The position numbers and the translations under genes were made by a program. This document shows positions 8,860-17,811 of a stretch of DNA of 64,000 nt, in pieces; positions within the stretch are counted from its first letter, which is position 1, and the number at the start of each line of letters is the position of its first letter. Below the pieces are notes generated by a model. That model saw only the letters and a list, made by a program, of their open reading frames with translations. It was not told the DNA's origin and did not search any database. The DNA is from Desulfomonile tiedjei (GTDB lineage Bacteria; Desulfobacterota; Desulfomonilia; Desulfomonilales; Desulfomonilaceae): positions 248,001-312,000 of the forward strand of contig JACRDF010000025.1 of the NCBI GenBank assembly GCA_016212925.1, in the 5' to 3' direction.

Positions 8860-8888
8860 AGTATAATTGCGGAGGAACCCACATACAA
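8860..8888 (-). promoter_or_regulatory. Candidate promoter of fba
   Basis: On the minus strand TTGTAT and TATACT are separated by 17 bases, about 70 bases before the aldolase start. The -10 is good, the -35 poor. Confidence 0.4.
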
Positions 8889-8992
8889 TCATAGAGTTTC
8901 AGATTGCCAACGTGGAGTTTTGTTCGAGGGAAGTCAAGGGGGTGATGATGGAGCGTGTAAACATCCAGTTACACGGGGGAATTTGCCGTTCT

Positions 8993-9072
8993 CTGTCATT
9001 GCGAGGAGTGAAACGACGAAGCAATCTCTGCCTTTGAGCGCTGAGATTGCTTCGCTGCGCTCGCAATGACAG
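8993..9072. repeat. GTCATTGCGAGGAG repeat, copy 1
   Basis: An 80-base imperfect inverted repeat that begins CTGTCATTGCGAGGAGTG and ends GCTCGCAATGACAG; inside, GAAGCAATCTC mirrors GAGATTGCTTC. Three more copies lie at 32584, 41013 and 48757. This kind of repeat is widespread between genes in many bacteria. It codes for nothing. Confidence 0.8.
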
Positions 9073-9119
9073 TCTTTCGCCGCCGACAACTGAATGGCTA
9101 CTGGAGCGTTAAGGGGAGA

Positions 9120-9614
9120 TCAATTCCGGGATTCCGACCTGGCAGATTGGCCGGCAACTTTCTTGGACACGGGTGTTTGCTGCATGTGGGCTGGAGGATA
9201 GCCGGCAGCCCTAACTATTCTTAGATCATATTCGATCTGGTCGGGCCCGGCAGGAATTTTATTGAGATTGCACCTCAAGGCCCCGAAGTGAAGAGGACGA
9301 AAGGCATCCAAATCCCTCAGCACGTATCGCGTTCCATCAAAATCAAATTCCACGCGCTTAATCCACCACAGGGTTCCGTTGTGAAGTTCAATCTTCAGGT
9401 ACGGCTTTCCGTCATCTTCGCGGAATCGCAGGTAAGCGGTCGCGAATACCTTCTTGAGGTCAGCATCGCCGAGGCTTTCATACGGTGGGGTGACTATGGA
9501 ACTACGAAGCAGCCATGCAACCATGCCCATCGCTGCCACGAACACTATGCCGATGACCGCGGCCACCAGGTATATTTCGTGACGTTTGTAGGCTGCCAAG
9601 AATTTTCTTCTCAT
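9120..9614 (-). CDS. Membrane-anchored protein of unknown function
   Basis: A 164-residue protein with one N-terminal membrane helix (about residues 14-36, YLVAAVIGIVFVAAMGMVAW) after a positive stretch, leaving the remainder outside the cytoplasm. The outside part has alternating beta-rich stretches (LKIELHNGTLWWIKRVEFDF) that suggest a small beta domain. Its ATG overlaps the stop of the prepilin-like gene by four bases, so the two are translationally coupled and probably act together. I recognise no family. Confidence 0.7.
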   Translation of the reverse strand: MRRKFLAAYKRHEIYLVAAVIGIVFVAAMGMVAWLLRSSIVTPPYESLGDADLKKVFATAYLRFREDDGKPYLKIELHNGTLWWIKRVEFDFDGTRYVLRDLDAFRPLHFGALRCNLNKIPAGPDQIEYDLRIVRAAGYPPAHMQQTPVSKKVAGQSARSESRN

Positions 9615-10042
9615 CCCGCCTGGTCCTGTGCTCGCGAAACTGTGGTCATCTTGCCCGTTTCTGAGGTGTATTGGTGTAAGACCTTGCCGCCGAGGTAAAA
9701 TGCCTGACCGGTAAAGGCTGCCTTTCCAGTACCACGCGACTTGAGACTCAACACTACGTTAGGCGGAACTTTCACGTCCGTTTTGCGCCCTTCAGGGGTC
9801 GTCAGGAAGGCGTCCCCGCCATTTCCCGACACTTCCGCGTCGAAGTAACGGTGTTCCTTGGCGAAAAACTCTTCTTGCACTCTGGCGGCGAGCATTAAGA
9901 CCCTCGCTGCCTGCTCGCTCATCCTGCGTTCCTTGTAAGAGTCCATGAGAAAAAAATAAATTGTCGCGAGCGCGGCAATAATTGCAATGGCCGCCGCCAT
10001 CTCCAGGACCGTAAAACCTGCCGCAGCTTTGGTATCCTTCAT
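9611..10042 (-). CDS. Type IV prepilin-like protein
   Basis: A 143-residue pseudopilin or minor pilin. The N-terminus has a short leader ending in glycine, then FTVLEM with the conserved glutamate at position +5, and a hydrophobic helix (AAAIAIIAALATIYFFLM) of the class III signal peptide processed by PilD. A GspG-like helix with AARVLMLAARVQEEFFAKEHRYF follows. There is no disulfide pair of the kind seen in major pilins. No pilus assembly genes are nearby; the only partner visible is the coupled membrane protein downstream. Confidence 0.85.
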   Translation of the reverse strand: MKDTKAAAGFTVLEMAAAIAIIAALATIYFFLMDSYKERRMSEQAARVLMLAARVQEEFFAKEHRYFDAEVSGNGGDAFLTTPEGRKTDVKVPPNVVLSLKSRGTGKAAFTGQAFYLGGKVLHQYTSETGKMTTVSRAQDQAG

Positions 10043-10210
10043 CGCCGTATTCTCCCTCAGGATATCAACTTTGGCCAGGCCCGTCAGGTGCGACGGATTC
10101 CACCCAATCTACGTGTTTCGCTCTTCGGTTTCGGCCGAAGGTCCGGCGCAAAGTCTGGTGGTGTAATAAACCAGAGGGAGGTATATGTCAAGCCACATTG
10201 TGGCGTAGAA

Positions 10211-11059
10211 TCAAACCATTATAGCGCCTTGAAAAACAAATACAGCGGAACCTGCCATAAGCACTGGATTATGTGGACCTTTCCAGTCAATATCCAGGTT
10301 GCCTCCCTGCAACTCCACTGTCACCCTGGAATCCACCAGACCTTTCAACTGAGCTGCCACCGCGGATGCGCATGCCCCCGTTCCGCACGAGAACGTCTCA
10401 CCACTTCCGCGCTCCCAGACCCTCATGACGAGATGGCTCCGCGACATGACGCGGATGAACTCAACGTTGGTCTTGGCAGGGAACAAGGGAAGGTTCTCGA
10501 TTGTCGGGCCGTAGCGGCGAAGCAGTGATTCGAGGTCCTCATCCACCACGATCACGCAATGGGGGTTCCCCATGGACAGAATGGATGCGGGAAAAACTCT
10601 GTCACCCGCTTGGATGTCATGTTCGATGGCAGGTGTGCCGTTGTGCTCGATGTTCACAGGAATTCTATCCGCGTCGAAGATAGGTTCCCCCATGTTCACG
10701 CGGACAGTCTCGATCTTGCCATTCAGACCTGGCAGAAGCTCCAATGCTTTGACGCCGGCCCTGGTTTCCACCGCCAGATGTCGTTTATCGGTCAAGCCAT
10801 TGTCATAGACGTATTTGGCCAGGCAACGAATCCCGTTTCCGCACATTTCAGCGAGCGAACCGTCAGCATTTACGTAATCCATGAAAAAGTCCGCGGCCGA
10901 CGATGGCCGAACCACGATCACACCGTCCGCGCCCACTCCTCCGCGACGATCACAAATGCGGGCCACTTGCTCGGACGACAGTCTGACCTCGCCTTCGAGA
11001 TCATGGAAGACCACGAAATCGTTCAGGGTGCCATGCATTTTCTGAAAGCTGATTTCCAT
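10211..11059 (-). CDS. dapF: Diaminopimelate epimerase
   Basis: Interconverts LL- and meso-diaminopimelate, for lysine and peptidoglycan synthesis. The 282-residue protein shows both catalytic cysteine motifs: EMCGNGIRC, with C73, in the N-terminal half, and FSCGTGACASA in the C-terminal half. The KMHGTLNDFVV opening and GMGNPHCVI-type stretch (SMGNPHCVIVVDE) are typical. The start is the ATG at 11059. The prepilin-like gene lies 168 bases downstream on the same strand, and shared transcription is possible. Confidence 0.96.
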   Translation of the reverse strand: MEISFQKMHGTLNDFVVFHDLEGEVRLSSEQVARICDRRGGVGADGVIVVRPSSAADFFMDYVNADGSLAEMCGNGIRCLAKYVYDNGLTDKRHLAVETRAGVKALELLPGLNGKIETVRVNMGEPIFDADRIPVNIEHNGTPAIEHDIQAGDRVFPASILSMGNPHCVIVVDEDLESLLRRYGPTIENLPLFPAKTNVEFIRVMSRSHLVMRVWERGSGETFSCGTGACASAVAAQLKGLVDSRVTVELQGGNLDIDWKGPHNPVLMAGSAVFVFQGAIMV

Positions 11060-11164
11060 TGGTCAAGATTAGTCCATTCGCCCGCGGCTTGCAAGGTGCG
11101 ACGAGCGCGTGGGATAATGATTGCCCGAAAATCCTACCCGTGCGCTCTCTTCGAGAAGACAGTT

Positions 11165-11380
11165 ATGAAGTACTTGGTCTTGCTGGTTTTTGGGTCCGTC
11201 GCCTTGCTGTTGCTTAATGAATTGGTTTTCAAGCATCAGGGGCCCGTGAAGTTGAATTCCCTAGGTGCTAGGCTGAAAGATTTAGGTACGCGCTTTCATT
11301 TGACAATAGGGGTCATGGCTGTATTGATCGTACTTTACCTTCTGGCAAGATTGCTGTTGGGGATGATGGAACAGCACTGA
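11165..11380 (+). CDS. Small two-helix membrane protein
   Basis: A 71-residue protein with two hydrophobic helices (LVLLVFGSVALLLLNELVF and LTIGVMAVLIVLYLLARLLL) joined by a basic loop. No family is recognised. It reads divergently from dapF. The frame is open upstream on the other side of dapF, but that part is only a shadow; the ATG at 11165 is the first sensible start, and the ribosome site before it is weak (GAGAAGA). Confidence 0.55.
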   Translation: MKYLVLLVFGSVALLLLNELVFKHQGPVKLNSLGARLKDLGTRFHLTIGVMAVLIVLYLLARLLLGMMEQH

Positions 11381-11431
11381 GTGCCGGCCGGACCGGATGA
11401 GGGAATAGTCGCCGGCTTCTGTCGCTGGGGT

Positions 11432-11785
11432 CTACTCGAACGATCCTGTGAGGATTTTGGTTAGCTCGACGGTATCGAGCCATTCAGTGACATCCTGACC
11501 GCAGCGCGGACAACTCGTAAACTGGTCGCCTGAAGAAAAACCGCAATAGGGACATGTGCGGCCCTTCTTGTCTTCCTTGGGGCGAAGCGTCGCCTGTGTC
11601 ATTGCCCTCTTCTGAAAGTAAGCCTGGGTGGCCAGTTTGGCTTCGACGAGTTTGGAAAAGAGATCCTGTAATCCCTGAAATGAAATACCGTATTTGTGCA
11701 TCAGCTCGGAATCGGAGAGGCCGGCCTTCAGGTCGTTCATAATGGCCTTTGCGCTTATTTTCTTGGTAGTTTTTTGGTCGGACAC
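11432..11785 (-). CDS. Zinc-ribbon protein of unknown function
   Basis: A 117-residue cytoplasmic protein. The first half has a helix-turn-helix-like stretch (LKAGLSDSELMHKYGISFQGLQ), and the second half a zinc ribbon with C78, C81, C92 and C95 (CPYCG...CPRCG). Together these suggest a small nucleic-acid-binding or regulatory protein; that is inference from shape only. The start is a GTG at 11785 with GAGGG a few bases before it. Confidence 0.65.
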   Translation of the reverse strand: MSDQKTTKKISAKAIMNDLKAGLSDSELMHKYGISFQGLQDLFSKLVEAKLATQAYFQKRAMTQATLRPKEDKKGRTCPYCGFSSGDQFTSCPRCGQDVTEWLDTVELTKILTGSFE

Positions 11786-11942
11786 GTCCCTCAGGACCCC
11801 TCACCGGCTTTTTCAACTTGGCCCGTCCCTGTCTAAACGCGTCGCATGCAGCCCCGCTTTTTGCACACCAGAGAATCTGCGGGGGAGCCCTCTGACACCA
11901 AAGGTCTCCCCCGCGGTTTCCACTCTTGGCTGCACTTGCCTA

Positions 11943-13172
11943 TTACACGATCTCCAGAGCGCATGCCATGGAAACACCCCCTCCACCGCAGAGGGTGGCG
12001 AGTCCAAGGCTCTTGTTTCTTTTCCTCATGGCGTAAATAAGAGAGATCATCAGCCTGGCGCCGGTACAGCCCACCGGGTGGCCGAGCCCAATCCCGGACC
12101 CATTCACATTGGTGATCTCACGGTTCAGCTTCAGCTCCTTTTCACAGCCCAGGTACTGGGCGGCAAAAGCCTCATTGAGTTCAATCAGGTCGAAGTCACT
12201 CAAGCTCAGTCCGGATTTCTGCAGGAGATTATGGACCGCGGGAACCGGGCTCAAACCCATGACCGTCGGATCACAGGCCCCCATTCCCACCGCCTTGATT
12301 CTGGCAAGAGGCTTCAGGCCCTCGGATTTTGCTCTCGCCTCCGACATTATTATCATCGCTGCGGCGCCGTCGTTGATTCCGCTGGAATTGCCGGCTGTGA
12401 CAGTGCCTGTCTTCGGTATGAAAGCCGGGCTCAGCTTTGCAAGAGCTTCCATGGTAAGCCCCGGCCTGAAGTGCTCGTCCTTATCGAAGACCTTGGGTTC
12501 TCCCTTTTTCTGAGGAATAAGTATCGGGACCATCTCGTCGGCAAACGATCCGTCGTTGGTGGCCCTTTCCACATTATTGTGGCTTCGCAGCGCTACCTCG
12601 TCCTGTTCCTGCCGGGTGATGCCGCACTTCATGGCCACGAACTCCGCTGTATGCCCCATGATGTACGGTTTGCCCCTGAAGAATTCCACAGGGCCGTCCT
12701 GAGGATACGGCAATATGTGCGACCCGCAGTGGAGCCCGGTGGTCATGGCGTCAGTCAGCACAGAGTTGCCCATGCGCACTCCCCAGCGAGCCTTTTCCAC
12801 CGTGAACGGCACGCCGGACATGTGCTCAACACCGCCGGCCAGTATTACGTCGGCAACACCGGCTTTGATCATTGCCGCGCCGGACAGCGTAGCCTCCATG
12901 CCGGAAATGCAGACCCGATTTATGGTGGCCGCGGGAACGCTCTGCGGGATGCCGGCCATGAGAGCCCCGATGCGAGTGACGTTCATCGCATCAGTAGGAT
13001 TCAAGCAGCATCCGAAACGGACGTCGTCGATAATATCTGCCGGGATGCCGGCCCTTTCGACAGCCGCTTTCATCGGCACACTGGCTATGTTGGCGGCATG
13101 CATGTCCCTTAGCGAGCCTCCAAACTCACCAATGGCAGTCCGGCATCCTGATACGATTACTACTTCCGTCAT
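11943..13172 (-). CDS. Acetyl-CoA acetyltransferase (thiolase)
   Basis: Thiolase of 409 residues that condenses or cleaves acyl-CoA with CoA. All three active-site signatures are present: the nucleophilic cysteine in INRVCISGMEA, the GHPVGCTGAR loop with its cysteine near the end, and NEAFAAQYLG. It probably works in fatty-acid or ketone-type degradation, or in acetoacetyl-CoA synthesis; the choice cannot be made from sequence. The ATG at 13172 follows GAAGGAGAG; an in-frame start 14 codons upstream has no such site. It is a single gene with no other beta-oxidation gene next to it. Confidence 0.92.
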   Translation of the reverse strand: MTEVVIVSGCRTAIGEFGGSLRDMHAANIASVPMKAAVERAGIPADIIDDVRFGCCLNPTDAMNVTRIGALMAGIPQSVPAATINRVCISGMEATLSGAAMIKAGVADVILAGGVEHMSGVPFTVEKARWGVRMGNSVLTDAMTTGLHCGSHILPYPQDGPVEFFRGKPYIMGHTAEFVAMKCGITRQEQDEVALRSHNNVERATNDGSFADEMVPILIPQKKGEPKVFDKDEHFRPGLTMEALAKLSPAFIPKTGTVTAGNSSGINDGAAAMIIMSEARAKSEGLKPLARIKAVGMGACDPTVMGLSPVPAVHNLLQKSGLSLSDFDLIELNEAFAAQYLGCEKELKLNREITNVNGSGIGLGHPVGCTGARLMISLIYAMRKRNKSLGLATLCGGGGVSMACALEIV

Positions 13173-13708
13173 AAATCTCTCCTTCGACATGGTTTGAGCA
13201 CTGGAGCGCCTCATACCAATGCGTGTTCATACGGGCAACATGGAAAAGCCGGTTAATCGCCCGCTCCGGCAAATCTCATTCGTTGCGAACGCGTCGCCTG
13301 AACGGGGCGGACTTCATTTCGCAGACCCACCAGGGGAGGTTTCACCCAAGGCACTTCTGTGCCACCTCCTCGGGGTCAAAAGCCCTTATCCCAATGCGCC
13401 ATCAAAGAAGTAATGTCGATGGTAGCGGGCGCAGGGAGTATTCTCCAAAAAATCCCCCCGGCCCCCCTTTAGCAAAGGGGGGTAAAATGATGACTTTCCC
13501 CCCTTTTCCAAAAGGGGGGTCAGGGGGGATTTTGACCGAAGGCCTCACTTCTGCTCCCATCTAGATCACTTCTTCGAATGCGAATTGGTATTATTCACCC
13601 AGGCCGGCCATTGGGCGCAAAACAAACTTCCCCGTGCCAACAGGCCATCCTGTCGGCCCGGTTGAGTCAATGACTGGACCGATCCTTCAGCGGCTCTTGA
13701 AGCAAAAA
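13173..13708. other. Gene-free stretch between thiolase and receiver gene
   Basis: About 540 bases. It contains the palindromic repeat at 13447-13533 and otherwise nothing I can assign. Short open frames here look random. Confidence 0.5.
13447..13533. repeat. AAATCCCCCC/GGGGGGATTT double-hairpin repeat
   Basis: The left part, AAAATCCCCCCGGCCCCCC, is mirrored by GGGGGGTCAGGGGGGATTTT on the right, and each half also folds on itself (CCCCCCTTTAGCAAAGGGGGG; CCCCCCTTTTCCAAAAGGGGGG). Repeats of this kind are common between genes in related bacteria. Only one copy is in the window. Confidence 0.75.
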
Positions 13709-14230
13709 TCACTTAATGATGGCCGCTTCTTCTACGGAAAGCTTTTTCTCGAAATCCTCCCAGAATTCTTCTTCGGATTTCCTCCAATCAGACCCGAACT
13801 TCTTGTTGAACAGAGTACCTACGCTGTCGAGCGCCTTTTTCCAGGCCGACTGGTAGTTAAGCTTTAGCACGTCCTCAAGAAACGGCACCAAGGAACCGAG
13901 TTTTTCCTTCGGCAAATAGGCACGCGCTCCCAGTTCGATGGATTTTTTCAAGGCGTCCGGCGTGAACGCGTGCGCAGTGAGCATCACGACAGGGAACCCG
14001 GCGTTGTTTGCGATCTGTAGCAGGTCAAATCCTCGAACTCCCATGATGTCCAGAATGACAAGGTCGTAGGTGTAGGAGACAAGGTACTGCTGGGCTTTCT
14101 CAAAGGTCGTAGCAGTATGCAAGGTGACGTTTGCAGCCTCCGACAGTTCCTCCTCGATGATGTCCAGGACATCTTCCTCGTCATCCACCGCCAGTATCAG
14201 TTTGTCTTGCAGGATTTCAGAAGTGGGCAT
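13709..14230 (-). CDS. Orphan response-regulator receiver protein
   Basis: A 173-residue protein with a CheY-like receiver: acidic pair D16-D17, phospho-acceptor D61 (DLVILDIMG), T/A switch region (VVMLTAHA) and the conserved lysine in YLPKEKLG. Instead of a DNA-binding domain it ends in a 50-residue charged helical tail (WRKSEEEFWEDFEKKLSVEEAAI). No kinase gene adjoins. It probably acts through protein contact; partner unknown. The CTTTAAGT-like bases after its stop do not make a terminator. Confidence 0.85.
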   Translation of the reverse strand: MPTSEILQDKLILAVDDEEDVLDIIEEELSEAANVTLHTATTFEKAQQYLVSYTYDLVILDIMGVRGFDLLQIANNAGFPVVMLTAHAFTPDALKKSIELGARAYLPKEKLGSLVPFLEDVLKLNYQSAWKKALDSVGTLFNKKFGSDWRKSEEEFWEDFEKKLSVEEAAIIK

Positions 14231-14683
14231 GGCTAATCCTTTTCTTTCGCTTTTTTTGCAGATACCCTGTTGGCGTTGTTTCCTTGCGTAAGAGTGTGAG
14301 AATCAGCGTCCACTGAGGCCGAGGAAACCCAAACTCCTTCCCCTCACTTGCACTGTCCAAAGCACAGCCTCGCAAGGCTGTACGAAACCAAGATCACGCT
14401 AACATGCTTACTCATCCCGGACCATGAAGTCAACTATTTCACCTTATAAATTAGTCACGCGAGAAAAAGTTGAGGTTGACCCCAGCAATTCTCATGAGAT
14501 ACGCTTGCCCACGGACGGATTTATAACAGGTCCCAAAATTAATGAGCGATACCGAGGAAGCCCGGTGGGGAGAGTCCCCCTGCCGGTGGCACCAGGCCGC
14601 CAATCTGTGGCCGGACCGGCTTTGAATTCCGGATGCGGGAATCAGTCAACTTTTTCGGGATTCGCTATGACAGAGAGGTTCCT
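14231..14683. other. Divergent intergenic region before glgP
   Basis: A 450-base gap between divergent genes. Bases 14540-14620 could form a compact fold (GGGGAGAGTCCCC is a perfect hairpin, flanked by GCCCGGTG and GCCGGTGGC), which may be a structured leader of glgP. I could not match it to a known riboswitch. Confidence 0.35.
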
Positions 14684-17242
14684 ATGGCATTACGCAAATA
14701 CGTTGTGGTCCCCCCCATGAAGGGAGGGCTGGAAAGCCTGAGAGAAATAGCCGGGAACTTCTGGTTCTCCTGGAACACCGAGGCGGTGGAACTCTTCGAC
14801 CACTTGGATGAAAACCTCTGGCAAGAAACGAATCACAATCCGCTGCAAACCCTCATCCGCCTTTCCAGTCATAGGCTGAACGAAATCCGTGACGATGAGG
14901 GATACCTGGCTCACGCGGAAAGAGTCCGGCAGAGATTCAGGTCGTACATGAAGAGAACTCGGGCTTACGAATACCACCTCGAAGAACCCATAGGCTTTAC
15001 CACCGCGTATTTCTCGCTGGAGTTCGGACTTGTCGAATGTCTCCCCATCTATTCCGGCGGACTGGGGGTCCTGGCAGGCGACCATCTCAAGTCTGCCAGC
15101 GACCTTAACTTGCCACTCGTCGGAGTCGGTTTGATGTACCAGGCTGGGTATTTCCATCAAGCCCTCACCAATGAAGGCTGGCAGCAGGAATTCTATCCGC
15201 CGATTGCCCTCGATACCCTGGCTCTCGAAAAACAGACCGACTCATCCGGCAATACGTTACTCGTCAGCGTGGATCTGGCAGGTGAAACCGTATGGCTGCG
15301 AGTGCTCAAGGCCGGTGTCGGCCGCGTCCCTCTGTATCTCCTCGATGCAGACATCCCGGAGAACTCGCCCCGCCTGCGAAGCGTTACCGCAAAGCTCTAC
15401 GGCGGAGACGTGGAAATGCGCATTCGGCAGGAAATCCTTCTTGCTATGGGCGGCTGCCGCGCTCTGAAGGCTTTAGGGATAGAGCCCGCGGTCTATCACC
15501 TGAACGAGGGGCACGCTGCTTTTGTCCCGCTGGAAAGAATTCGTTATTTCATGGATGAGGAAGGGTTGTCCCTGGAAGAGGCGCGGGAAATAGTGACCAG
15601 CCAGGGTGTTTTGACCATACACACGCCGGTCCCTGCCGGAAATGATGTCTTTGATCGAGGGATTATGGAGAAGTATTGCGGGGGGCTTGCCAGAAGGTTG
15701 GGAATGGATTTTGAGAGCTTCCTGGGGCTGGGGAGAAGGCATCCCCGCGATGCTTCTGAAGGCTTCTGCATGACCGTACTGGGCCTGAGGTTGACGTCCC
15801 GGACCAACGGTGTGAGCATGCTGCATGGGCAAGTGGCCAGAAAGATGTGGAGGGAGGTTTGGCCTCAAGCGGACCTTGAGGATGTGCCGATCGCGCACAT
15901 AACAAACGGGATCCACATGCCGTCTTACCTTTCTCGGGACCTGCTGAGACTTTACGATCGCTACCTGGAGCCGGGCTGGACCGAGGACCCTGACAACGAA
16001 AAGATTTGGCAGCGGGCTGAAAAAATCCCCGATACGGAACTCTGGCGTACTCACGAGAGATGCCGTTCACGACTGGTCCACTTCGCAAGAAGGCGCCTTG
16101 CTCAGCAGCTTAAGAGAAGGGGCGCGTCCGCAAGAGAGTTGGATACGGCCCAAACAGTGTTGGACCCCGAGGCATTGACCATATGTTTTGGCCGGCGTTT
16201 TGCCACGTACAAAAGAGCGACGCTGATCTTCAAAGAGCCCGAACGTCTGGCCGGGATCCTGGCTCGTTCGGAGAGACCCGTACAACTGATACTTGCCGGT
16301 AAGGCGCATCCCGCTGATGACGCGGGCAAGGAGCTTATAAAGAAAATAGTTGATCTTATCAAACAAGAACCGTTCCGCAGCCGCGTGGTGTTCATCGAAG
16401 ATTACGATATCAACGTTGCCCGGTATATGGTCCAGGGCGCGGACGTTTGGCTCAATACCCCCCGACGACCGCTGGAAGCGTGCGGTACTTCCGGAATGAA
16501 GGCCGCAGCCAACGGGGCTTTGAACCTCAGTGTGCTGGATGGATGGTGGGATGAGGCGTACGCGGGCGACAACGGATGGGCAATCGGATCAGGAGAAGAA
16601 TACGACAACCCGGTTTACCAGGACGACATCGAGAGCCGCGCGCTTTATGATCTGCTTGAAGAGAGCGTCCGACCGCTGTTTTATGAAAGAGGCGCGGACG
16701 ATCTTCCGAGGGAATGGATTGGGATGATGAAACAGTCCATTCGGACCCTTTGCCCGGTCTTTAACGCGCACAGAATGGTGTCCGAGTATATTGAAACTTC
16801 TTATGTGCCCGCAGCCGGAGCGTATTCCGAACTGCGCGCGGGAAACTACGCGGTGCTCCGCGAAATGGTGGCGTGGAAAAAAAGAATGAGCAAGGATTGG
16901 CCCAAGATAGCCATCCGAACCGTCGAAGTCCGAGGGGAAAGAGAAGCGGTTAAGGGGCAAGAAGTGGAAGTCGTCGTTACCGTGGACACAGCGGGCCACG
17001 ATCCCCAGGAGCTGAATGTGGAATTGTTACATGGGCCGATCGACCTGTGGGAAAACTTCAAAGTCCGGCATATTACACGGCTGACCGCGGATGCTGGAAA
17101 CCCGGACGCGAATGGGGACCGAATTTTCTCCGGCTTAATCCCTCTGAGCCACACAGGCAGGTATGGGTACGTGGTTCGTGTCGCGCCTCAACATCCTAAT
17201 TTGGCTTTCTCGGAACGATTGTATCTTGTCCATCGAGGATAG
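14684..17242 (+). CDS. glgP: Alpha-glucan (glycogen) phosphorylase
   Basis: Releases glucose 1-phosphate from storage glucan using phosphate and pyridoxal phosphate. The 852-residue protein belongs to the bacterial and archaeal group with an N-terminal DUF3417-type domain (FWFSWNTEAVELFDHLD near residue 25). The PLP lysine sits in CGTSGMKAAANGALN near residue 605, and the FGRRFATYKRA phosphate-site region is near 505. The ATG at 14684 follows GAGAGG; an upstream start at 14633 gives an extension unlike the family. It is alone on this strand, so glycogen synthesis genes must be elsewhere. Confidence 0.93.
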   Translation: MALRKYVVVPPMKGGLESLREIAGNFWFSWNTEAVELFDHLDENLWQETNHNPLQTLIRLSSHRLNEIRDDEGYLAHAERVRQRFRSYMKRTRAYEYHLEEPIGFTTAYFSLEFGLVECLPIYSGGLGVLAGDHLKSASDLNLPLVGVGLMYQAGYFHQALTNEGWQQEFYPPIALDTLALEKQTDSSGNTLLVSVDLAGETVWLRVLKAGVGRVPLYLLDADIPENSPRLRSVTAKLYGGDVEMRIRQEILLAMGGCRALKALGIEPAVYHLNEGHAAFVPLERIRYFMDEEGLSLEEAREIVTSQGVLTIHTPVPAGNDVFDRGIMEKYCGGLARRLGMDFESFLGLGRRHPRDASEGFCMTVLGLRLTSRTNGVSMLHGQVARKMWREVWPQADLEDVPIAHITNGIHMPSYLSRDLLRLYDRYLEPGWTEDPDNEKIWQRAEKIPDTELWRTHERCRSRLVHFARRRLAQQLKRRGASARELDTAQTVLDPEALTICFGRRFATYKRATLIFKEPERLAGILARSERPVQLILAGKAHPADDAGKELIKKIVDLIKQEPFRSRVVFIEDYDINVARYMVQGADVWLNTPRRPLEACGTSGMKAAANGALNLSVLDGWWDEAYAGDNGWAIGSGEEYDNPVYQDDIESRALYDLLEESVRPLFYERGADDLPREWIGMMKQSIRTLCPVFNAHRMVSEYIETSYVPAAGAYSELRAGNYAVLREMVAWKKRMSKDWPKIAIRTVEVRGEREAVKGQEVEVVVTVDTAGHDPQELNVELLHGPIDLWENFKVRHITRLTADAGNPDANGDRIFSGLIPLSHTGRYGYVVRVAPQHPNLAFSERLYLVHRG

Positions 17243-17301
17243 CCGGGACTGGTTACTGCTGTTTCACAAATAATGCCACAACCGTTCCGGACCATTTGAT
17301 G

Positions 17302-17682
17302 TCACTGGTTCGCTGCCCGAACTTTTCTTGGGGCTGCCGGCGGAGGAGGCAATGCGGGACCGTTTGCCGGATATATAAGCCCTATGGGGAGTTGGCAAAG
17401 GCCCGGGTCAGGGGAGGGTACTTGGGGACCCTTGTAGAACCCGTTCACATCCCATCCCCACAGCGGGTGCGACCAGCTCCCGATGTGAGAAGGAGACATA
17501 CGGTATCCGTGTAACCCTTTTTCCCAAGAGCAGCCCGTATTCAGGACGCGCATGTTGCCGCCGTAACCGTGCGGCAGCCAGGAATCACTTGCCGGCGCCT
17601 GCGGCATAACAGGATCCGCGTGTCCGAAACCGGCGGAAAGGATAATTGCGATTGCGGCCGAAACTACGAGCAGTCGGGACAT
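17302..17682 (-). CDS. Small secreted protein
   Basis: A 126-residue protein with a clear Sec signal peptide (SRLLVVSAAIAIILSAGFGHA, likely cut after HA). The mature part is rich in Pro, Gly and Trp, has two cysteines, and ends in a PPPPAAPRKVRA tail. I know no family. The start at 17682 follows CAGGAG. It has a near-perfect promoter, so it is probably well expressed and might be a periplasmic or surface protein. Confidence 0.7.
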   Translation of the reverse strand: MSRLLVVSAAIAIILSAGFGHADPVMPQAPASDSWLPHGYGGNMRVLNTGCSWEKGLHGYRMSPSHIGSWSHPLWGWDVNGFYKGPQVPSPDPGLCQLPIGLIYPANGPALPPPPAAPRKVRAANQ

Positions 17683-17731
17683 GTGTACTCCTGAGGCCTT
17701 CCAAATATGGAGGCGAATCATAATTTGCTAA

Positions 17732-17761
17732 ATTATACCAAAATGATATGAGATTTGTCAA
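17732..17761 (-). promoter_or_regulatory. Consensus sigma-70 promoter of the small secreted protein
   Basis: On the minus strand TTGACA and TATAAT, both perfect, are 18 bases apart. Transcription would begin near 17725, some 43 bases before the start codon. The surrounding bases are AT-rich. Confidence 0.8.
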
Positions 17762-17811
17762 TATTTAGGTTGATTATTTGTGGCTAACATTAACCAACTA
17801 TGCGAGTGATG

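Noticed and set aside
11694-13112. 472-codon open frame on the plus strand
   Set aside because: It is the antisense of the thiolase and zinc-ribbon genes; the thiolase motifs are on the other strand.
14524-14620. Cobalamin-riboswitch-like wording (GAGGAAGCCCGGTG, then TCC and CTGCC)
   Set aside because: The central GGGAA core and the later CCGC-ACTG part of the consensus are not matched, and the downstream gene is a glucan phosphorylase, which is no usual target.
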